Assembly (NCBI GenBank): GCA_011037195.1
Contig: JAAEAF010000191.1
Span: 124,001-188,000 of the forward strand
DNA from: Triatoma infestans
Lineage: Eukaryota; Arthropoda; Insecta; Hemiptera; Reduviidae
Direction of reading: 5' to 3'
Length of the DNA: 64,000 nucleotides
The position numbers were made by a program, and so were the translations under genes. Positions 56,575 to 64,000 of the stretch are shown piece after piece. The notes under the pieces are model-generated. The model did not search any database. It was not told the origin of the DNA and saw only the letters and a program-made list of their open reading frames with translations. Position 1 is the first letter of the stretch. Each line of letters opens with the position of its first letter.

Positions 56575-59500
56575 AGTTTACTTGATTAGTGTAACTATTT
56601 ATTAATGCTTTATTTATACAAAATGAGAAGAAAAACAAACGTTTACATTAAAATAAACAATACATTGTACGGCATGATTTCCCGTCTGCCGAAGGGTTTA
56701 GATAAAAAGAAACAATAACTTACATAGTGTATAGCATTACATGAATAATCAATAGAAAAGATAGTAACACAAAAGAAAGAAAAAAAATATAAACTAGGTA
56801 AGAAAGAATAAAAACTAAAATTAAGTAAAAAAGAAAATTAACAAAAATTTGAAACAGTAAATAACGCAAAAAATAAAAAGGCTTCATACACATGATAAGG
56901 AAGTATACTGTGGAATATTTACAGGGAACTATTCCACTTGCTAAAGATTGGGATTCAGGTGGGCGGGATAATAAAAATGAGTTCTGAAGTTTTCTATTGA
57001 ACCTTGCATTTATTTCCGTCACTACAGTATAAGATTACAGTGATAACCCGATTCCTGGTCTTCAGCCGGGCAACGTTGATGTGCAACGCACTGGTAATGG
57101 CCTGGGTAGTGATTTAGCTCACATGCAGATCCCAGGTACTGGCGCCTGAAGCTATGGATGCAAGAACGAGCCCTGCGAACCAGCCTCTATTCAACGAAGG
57201 ACCAGCTCTGGATGTGACAGATCCACAGTGCACTAGAAATGAAGTTAGGTTGCTATATCTGACTGACCACACAGCTCAGTAAAAAGTTGTGTAATGCAGC
57301 TATCAGATTCGACTGGTACTAGTTCCTCGAATGAGTACAAGAATTTAATCTAAGTTATTAAATAATAAATTGCATGTGCATGAAATTGTCAGTGATGAAA
57401 ATTAAATCGCTCCAATTTAGTTGATGATAACAGCAATGTGCGTAATTTGTAAAATGTTTCCTTAAGGTTGTGCCAAGTCCTCAGCTAGTGAAGCAAGAAT
57501 GTTAAAGCAGATATTGGCAATAATAATAATATTCGCTGGAAATTAGGATGAGAAAAGGACCAAATAACTGTTCTTACCACCAGCCTTGGAGTCCCAACCT
57601 GAGAAAGAATTAATTGAGAAGATCGTAATAATCCCTCTTGAAAGTGCTTGCGACGAGATGTCTTGAATAAAATAAGATTCAATTGGACGAATTGGTTGCT
57701 TGGAGCTGCAAAATGGTCGAGTTCCAGTTTTAGAAACCATGTGCTGTGGAATTGAAGATGGCCGTCAGTAGCCGGCAGGTGAACGACTAGACCCAATGAG
57801 AAATGAAGACGGCGCTGCTTACTAGATCACCTCAACAAGTTTGACAACATGATCCTTTAATCAATGCAATATTGTGCAAGGCACCAATTGTAATATAGTA
57901 TAAAACGAATAAAAAAATAGCATGAATCTTCAAATAAATAGAATAATAGAAAATTCGACAGGCTCAACCGTCTGACCAGTCAGATCTCAAACACAGTAAG
58001 GGGGGGCTTCCACAACTAATTGTCCCCTCTGTTATTAAGTCGAGTTCGAAATACGCAACAAATACAATAATAAATAAGCCTGCAGGGTTACAGAAGAGAT
58101 ATAAATTAGAAAACTAGAAAATAGTCTTCGGAGATCGATTATTGCTAGTTGATTAGTGTAATTAGTAAAAATTTTATTGACAATATGTAAATCTATTACA
58201 AATATTTGTTATACAAAACTCAGTTTATATGGGGCCTCAGTTTTTGATTGCATATAAATTCTATTCTATTCTACTGTTATTGTCCGAAACATTGATATTC
58301 GTTAAAATGGTTAGTTGGAGGTACTGACGATCTTTTTGTTTTGTTTTCGTAATAATTTTTTCACTTTTGAAAGAGAGAGAAAGACATAATTGCTGCTAAA
58401 ACTAAAAAATGCACAGAAACATTTAACGAATATCATACATACATACATATAGTACATACGTACATATAGTACGTATACTAGTAGTTAGTAGTATGTAAAC
58501 GTGACCAATGCAGTTAACTTTTGATGAAGTAGAAAATAACTAAACATTAGAAATGAAGTTTTTAGATACAGCTATATTCCCATTTTGTTCAAACATAAAT
58601 CATTAAACTGATTATGCTCATATTTCTGGCTGGAAAATAAAAGAAATCGCTAAAACTACAATTTTGTAATTTTAAAAAAATTCAAAGCGATCATTTTGCT
58701 TATTTAAAAAAACAATCTTATAAATTGGAGCAGAACTTAAAAGAAATTTTTAATTAGATAAAACAAAACAAGAAACAATCAATTCAATAATCAATTACAA
58801 TCACGTGGTATTCTGCTAGTTTTTCGGCTATTTCAATCTGACCTATACATGAGAGAAGCATCTCTCCAAATCTCTAAGCCTTACTCCATCATTACTGTAA
58901 GTTCCTACTCATTCCAGACGGATTTTCTTGCCATCTGGCTAATCCTTTTCATTTCCCTTTTTCTACCTAAAAACCTAGTGGTTGGCGGCTGTCTAACATC
59001 GTATTAACTTCTTTCCTTTCCACAACCATACCAGCTTAATCGCTCATTTTTTGCTCACATTGCTAGATTTTCTATTTCTCTAAATTTGCACACACGTACG
59101 TATATATAGGTAGCACTTGGACAGGAAATAGGAGGACATTACGAAATCCCCTGTTAATAGAGACTTCAATAAAGTTCACCTTCACCTTCCTTAATACTTT
59201 ATATTATTTGTTCCAATTAACTTTAAAACTGAAGAACAGACTGGTATAGATTAAAAAGTTATTTTTTATTATTATAAACAGTATATTATATCAAAATATC
59301 CTGCACGACTTTTAGTGGATCAAATGTTTTGTTTTAATTTCAGATATACGTAAAATAAATTGTAATGTACTCGTATATACACAGATGCAATTATTCCCAT
59401 ATAAATCAAATGAAACTCAATTATAACCCATCGTCAAACTTAACATATAGCTAATTTAAATTTTAGAATCATTGGGGTAATAAAAGTTAAATTTTCTGTA

Positions 59501-59990
59501 ACCCCTATCTAGTTTGTAATGAGTTTTCCTTTTTTTTTTATTTATTTATTCGTACAGATCTGAAGGGAAGTTATATGTTATTATTGCCGGGGAAGTTAAT
59601 TCCCAGTCAAGAAGAATAATGTTTATTGCTTTACAAAGAGGGGAAACTTGTGAAACTTGCAAGCTTTATTGAACTGCTGAAGTATAGAAATCCAATGGAA
59701 ATGTTTAAAACAACATTATGGATTATTTTTGTTATAAAAATATAAAAAAGAATATATAAACTGCTTTTCCCCTCTTTTGAATTGTGTTTTTGGTTGATAT
59801 TATAATGGAGATTTTTTTATTACCATAAAAAGGTTTATCGGAGGTTACATTTATTGATGAATGTAATAAATTGAGTGTTGAAAGTAATAAATTGAGCCAG
59901 TTTGCATGATCTATTAAAATAAAAATTGCAGTTTTTAATTTCAACCATCAATCAAATTCGTTTATTATATTCAACAAGAGTGTGTCAATA
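56575..59990. other. Long interval with no recognisable gene
   Basis: 57030-57330 and 57430-57840 are GC-richer than their surroundings and might be old retroelement sequence, but no motif is clear. On the minus strand, 57485-57796 is a 103-residue frame without resemblance. A CATA-repeat patch lies at 58434-58480. The rest is AT-rich. Confidence 0.5.
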
Positions 59991-60004
59991 TTTATTGTAA
60001 TTTA

Positions 60005-60490
60005 AGATATAAAAATAGGAGAAGCTTAATGCTTTTGCTCGGAAGGATAAGGAGCGTCTCTATTGGATACTCGGACATGCCGGAATAGAGGGCAATGAGA
60101 GGGCAGATCAGTTGGGTAGGGAGGGATCATCATTACCATTTTGTGGTCCTGAACCAGCCCTTGCCGTCACAAAGAAGTTTCGTGACAAACAGATTAGACT
60201 TTGGGAGATGAGAGTCTCAGAGAAATGCTGGGGGGACACGCAGGGGTGCCTCCAAGCTAAAAGATTATAAATTTGTGTATACAACAGAATTAAACTAAAC
60301 TCATTATATTCTGATTACATTTATAAAAAACAATGATATTACTTATTTATTTTAAAGCTAAATATTAATAATTTATTTAATCAGCACTCCTGACAGACAG
60401 CCATTAAGCTATGTCAGTAATTACTTTTCTTATGTTAAGGTGATAATTATTGTATTTATTATAATAAAAGTGTTTATCTATCTATCTAGT
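60005..60490 (+). mobile_element. I-like LINE fragment with RNase H
   Basis: Translation from about 60010: KLNAFARKDKERLYWILGHA, then GIEGNERADQLGREGSSLPF and GPEPALAVTKKFRDKQIRLW, ending CWGDTQGCLQAKRL with a stop at about 60270. This is the RNase H of the same family as 39849-40512. The intervening AT-rich sequence ends in a TCTA tail (60476-60488). Confidence 0.75.
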
Positions 60491-60491
60491 T

Positions 60492-61610
60492 ACGGTTTCG
60501 CAGTCCTGGTTGTCCGATGGAATTTCTAAATATTGTTTTCATCTTCCGAAATATTAAGGGCAACGCAATGAAGGTGTACAGTATCTTTCTCTACATCAAG
60601 ATCGCATACAGAATATTTGTGGTCGAATACGAATGATTTGATTAGAACTATTGACTGAATAGTTCGCTATGTGTTTTTCCGGGCAAGTCTAAATTGTAAA
60701 AAGAGACAACATCGAACGCAATATCAATTAATAATAAATTTGGATTCGGGACCTTTAAATCAATATAGTGCTATTATAGATTCGACTGTACGAAGATTGA
60801 TACGAGAAATCTTTACCACTGAGATGCTATTATGAGGTTTGAAGCTATCAGTTAGTGTTTAAATTTGTAAAGATGAGATGAATTTTTCCGATGTTCATTG
60901 AAAATCTCGTTTTGAAACTTCCTTACCTTTGGTCAATGTACGAGTAATATGAATCGCATATGCATTTGATTTTATAAACCGCATTCTTTTCCATAAGTTT
61001 AGTGTGTTTCTGATTTGTGATAATTGGCGAATTTTGACGGAAGCAGATGTACCTATGTATTACTATTTTGTATCCGAAATTTAAGAACTTGGGAAATCTT
61101 TCCCAAGGAAATGAGTTTTTGGGATAGTATTATTGGATTTAGAAACTTACTAGAATGAAATCTAGTGACCACTTATTGAGGAAATTCGCCACTAAGCGCT
61201 AGACTCAATAGCTTCATTAGCAACCTTATCTAGAAGTTTAAGTGCGCCACCATCGTGCCCGCAATGTATGGACGAATGAGCTTCAACTTGGACAGCTAAG
61301 CTCGAGTAGAAGCCAGGAGACACTGAAAAAAAAATAGCTGGAAATCTGAGAGGTCAAGAAAATTCCCCAGATCAACTGTGAAAAGGAAAAAACGATTCAA
61401 GATCAATCTTGAAGGGTTCACTATCCCACACTAGCTAATCCATCATTAGAACAAGCTAGAGTTTAATCGCTAGCCAACGCTACCATTCCACACTCAACAC
61501 GCAACCAAGATCATCACTCTTCGCTCTTGTCCACACTACGCCCTATATTTTGCTCTTTCTTCTCACTAGTATCGTTAAATATAAACTGCGAGTACATAGC
61601 CAAATTGTGT
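60492..61610. other. Unassigned interval
   Basis: 60490-60830 is moderately complex sequence with a possible ancient coding bias on the minus strand, but no nameable motif. 61200-61500 is likewise unassigned. Confidence 0.4.
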
Positions 61611-61613
61611 GTT

Positions 61614-61919
61614 TGTAATAGGGTCCGAAGAGAAGGATCCAAATCAGAGAGAGAGAGAGAGTGAGAGACAGTCTCACTCACTAGTTTAGGCCAGACTAGA
61701 TTGGAAGAAGTTGTTTCAATACAGCTCAACATAGGGAGGAGCCTCCGACATCTTGCAGCAGAGATCATACAGCATTCACAAAGCGTCATCAACCTTTCTC
61801 TTTACCTCTCACTACCATTTTATATATTTTACTGTAAAGTCCAGGCAGTTTGTGCTACTTTTCGATTATATAGTGTTCACCCATACAAACCATTTTCTGT
61901 CCTTCTGAAACCCATTATA
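61614..61919 (+). mobile_element. Solo LTR-B with 5-bp TSD
   Basis: TGTAATAGGGTCCG...AAACCCATTATA, 306 bp. It is flanked by GTGTT at 61609-61613 and 61920-61924, which fixes the ends of this family (TG...TA rather than the canonical CA). It has (GA)n at about 61647-61663, CTAGTTTAGGCCAGACTAGA, and TAAAGTCCAGGCAGTTTGTG shared with 42918-43261. Confidence 0.87.
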
Positions 61920-61949
61920 GTGTTCATTTTCTAAATGCATCACCTTTCT

Positions 61950-62400
61950 TTCTGCAAACATCCTGAAAGAACACCAAGGCAGAAGCAGGCTAAATTCTTT
62001 ATTAAAAGACATTTAACTAAATTTACCAGAGACCTAGTGAGTCATTGCCCACGGATATAAGGCTAGCAGTGGGTTTGTAACCAGGGGATGGTAGGCTAAA
62101 TAGGCACATGCACCGATTACTACTTGCGGATAACGCATTATGCAATTCTGCAAGGTAGAGGAGGAAACCTCGATACACATCCTCTGTGAGTGTACCAGTC
62201 TGATGAGGACAAGGTTTCTTTAACCGGGGGGCAAGCAATCCCAAAGCCACGAGCTTTATGGCTTTATGACTCTCAGCTTTGCTAGGCCTGATTTGAAGGA
62301 TGTGCAGTAATCTTAGGGGATCCACAATATACCTCTTAATATAGGTCGCAGTGAAATGAGGCTCGCGCTCCTCGTTTTACAATCTAATATTGTGGAAAAT
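61950..62400 (+). pseudogene. Jockey/I-like LINE C-terminal fragment
   Basis: Shifted frames give RQKQAKFFIKRHLTKFTRDL, then LNRHMHRLLLADNALC and the zinc region CKVEEETSIHILCECTSL.., followed by SFARPDL. This order (RQAK segment, LNRH, C..C.EEEETS.HILCEC) is standard between RNase H and the C-terminus in these LINEs. At least three frameshifts or stops are present. Confidence 0.68.
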
Positions 62401-62401
62401 A

Positions 62402-63515
62402 TCACATTACCAAACATTTCCAAAACAGGCTCTACCCCTAAGCCTCATTATTTCAAAATCTTAAAATATGCGAGCTAATTACTGGTGATGTTTTTCTTGA
62501 CTTAAACATGTTCCTTATCTTGGGTTCTTATTTGACAAATACTTTAACGTTGAACAGTATGATAAAAGCCTTTAATGTAAAAGGAATTATTATCTCACAT
62601 TTTATGAACGCCACAAAACTGATTTTAAACAGCTGATATACTGACGTTCCACCATAATGGCAAGGCGGGATGGTAAAGATAAAGCGAGTGGTAGAAGAAT
62701 GAACATACTTTGTACATCATACTGACTTTGAAATTCCTTTGATCTAATACCACATTCTCCTGCGAAGATTACCAGCGTGTCTGTCCAACTGGAAATAATT
62801 CCATCAATCATTTTACAATATATGGCTCTCCCTTTATTCTTCTCCATACAAAAATAAAAAATATTGAAATTAACTATTTTCAATAATAAATTTATTATCA
62901 TATTTATCTGAAGTTTTTCACAGTAAATTGATCAATAAATAATTTATTTTCAGAGAGAGATATTTTTTTTTTTCATTTTCTTTTAATAATTGGGTCGGAT
63001 ATTCAAAGGTTCTTGATCATAAGAATCCAATTCAATACTTACTAGCCTCTCCAATCTGATTTTTCCTTTTTAGCTAAATCGATATTGATGAGTACTTCCT
63101 CTTTTTCTTTTCGTCCACAATAAATTGCCCTTTATGCATTATTCATTTCGCTTCTACTAAAGCCAATCCTTTTCTACACTTTTATAACCAACATTTTGAA
63201 CTATCTTTGCTGTTTAAAATGTAATTATTATTTTATACCAAATAAATTTGTTGACGATATTTAATTGTTTAAAGGAATTTCAAACATAGATGATACACTA
63301 ATATTGTCCAGGATGCTCTCAATGAATTTTTTTTTTAGTCCATTAAAATCCTTCTAAATTGAAATATCCCAAAAATGACAGATAATTTCTTCTTTTTTTT
63401 ACTAGGTTCACGAATCCAATAATGCACGAAAACATAGTTAGCAATGCGTTTAATATGCTTTTAGAAATTCTTAAAGTTTTAAAAACCTACTCAGTATTTC
63501 GAGACTTCACAAACA
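62402..63515. other. AT-rich interval, no gene
   Basis: Homopolymer-rich. Minus-strand frames at 62602-62901 and 63507-63740 have no recognised domain; the latter overlaps an LTR. Confidence 0.5.
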
Positions 63516-63518
63516 TAT

Positions 63519-63927
63519 TGTAAAGCAGCCGCTAGTGATATCTAGGGGAAGAAACAGGCATCTCAAGTTCTCCTCGTGGCCGCTGGGAAGCGCTAGCGAG
63601 GCGCTTCTAGATTCTTCTACAGCGGTCTCCCACGATTTATCACGACCTAGATGTTCGAGAAACTTCCAGAACATTCTCCAGTGGTATAAATAGGAGAAGA
63701 ACAGCTCGAGTGAGTCAGTCTTGTTGCAAATAGAGTGCAAGTAGAGTCTTGTTGTAAATGTGAATAAAAAGTGAATTGAAAGAAATTTTGTTGGTGTATT
63801 TATGTGTTTTATTTGTGATTTATTGTGTTGAACAATAAATTGGTGTTTTTAGAAGTTTAGTGTGTTCTATCTAAACCGAGCCCACTTAGCAACTAGTTGT
63901 TGTAGCCTAGCTAGGAAAAACGTTACA
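63519..63927 (+). mobile_element. Solo LTR-D, copy 2
   Basis: TGTAAAGCAGCCGCTAGTG...GAAAAACGTTACA, 409 bp. A TATA-like GGTATAAATAGGAG lies at about 63682 and a polyadenylation-like AACAATAAATTGGTG near 63831. The flanks are ATAT before and ATCT after, a TSD with one mismatch or none. It pairs with the copy at 51920. Confidence 0.82.
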
Positions 63928-64000
63928 ATCTAGTACCCTCAACTTAAATTCTCCGCTCCTGTACAATGCATTTTGAGTTATTAGAAACGTGTGCAGTATC

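Noticed and set aside
57485..57990. Possible primer-binding site and 5' region of an LTR element (ACAATTGGTGCC on the minus strand near 57885)
   Set aside because: Only about eight bases resemble a primer-binding site, no LTR pair was found, and the adjacent 103-residue frame matches nothing I know.

Overview
This window is eukaryotic, AT-rich, intergenic DNA crowded with transposable elements. Reverse-transcriptase, RNase H, gag and mariner transposase fragments, tRNA-derived SINEs, solo LTRs with target-site duplications (TSDs), poly-A or TAA LINE tails and long (AC)n/(GT)n runs all point to an animal. The mix of Jockey-, R1-, I- and RTE-like LINEs with mariner and Gypsy-like gag suggests an arthropod, probably an insect. 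I did not identify the species. I found no host protein-coding gene that I can defend; almost every open frame is a TE remnant or chance.

Layout. Positions 1-160 hold a tRNA-Glu-like relic. About 285-13806 is one giant palindrome: two arms of about 6.7 kb around a 105-bp spacer (7045-7149). The arms are a few percent diverged. Each carries, read from the centre outward, a frameshifted coding relic of about 2 kb of unknown family, then a tandem-repeat block, then a second short leader ORF and duplicated outer cassettes. The right end of the palindrome runs into a Jockey-like LINE relic (13820-14800), which abuts a Gypsy-like gag relic (14849-15855).

From 16.5 to 51 kb the dominant component is a non-autonomous repeat family, here called family A. 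It has TCTCTTACTCC ends, internal units of about 330 bp containing CCGGAAGT, and a terminal GTGTGAGTGTTTCACACCAGA block. About 15 copies or pieces lie in both orientations, many interrupted by later insertions: an R1-like LINE (18.6 kb), an internally deleted mariner (31.1 kb) and solo LTRs (37.7 and 49.9 kb). Between and after them lie four LTR families (LTR-A to LTR-D), foldback elements carrying a hammerhead-like core motif, and 5'-truncated LINE ends at 23, 27, 33, 37, 40, 43, 44, 46, 47, 60 and 62 kb. A SINE family has good copies at 24.5, 51.3, 55.2 and 56.3 kb.

The elements do not form a pathway; they record layered insertions. The best candidate for something undescribed is the 13.5-kb palindrome with its unrecognised decayed protein. 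Next is the recurring CTGANGA-hairpin-GAAAC motif shared by three unrelated-looking foldback families.
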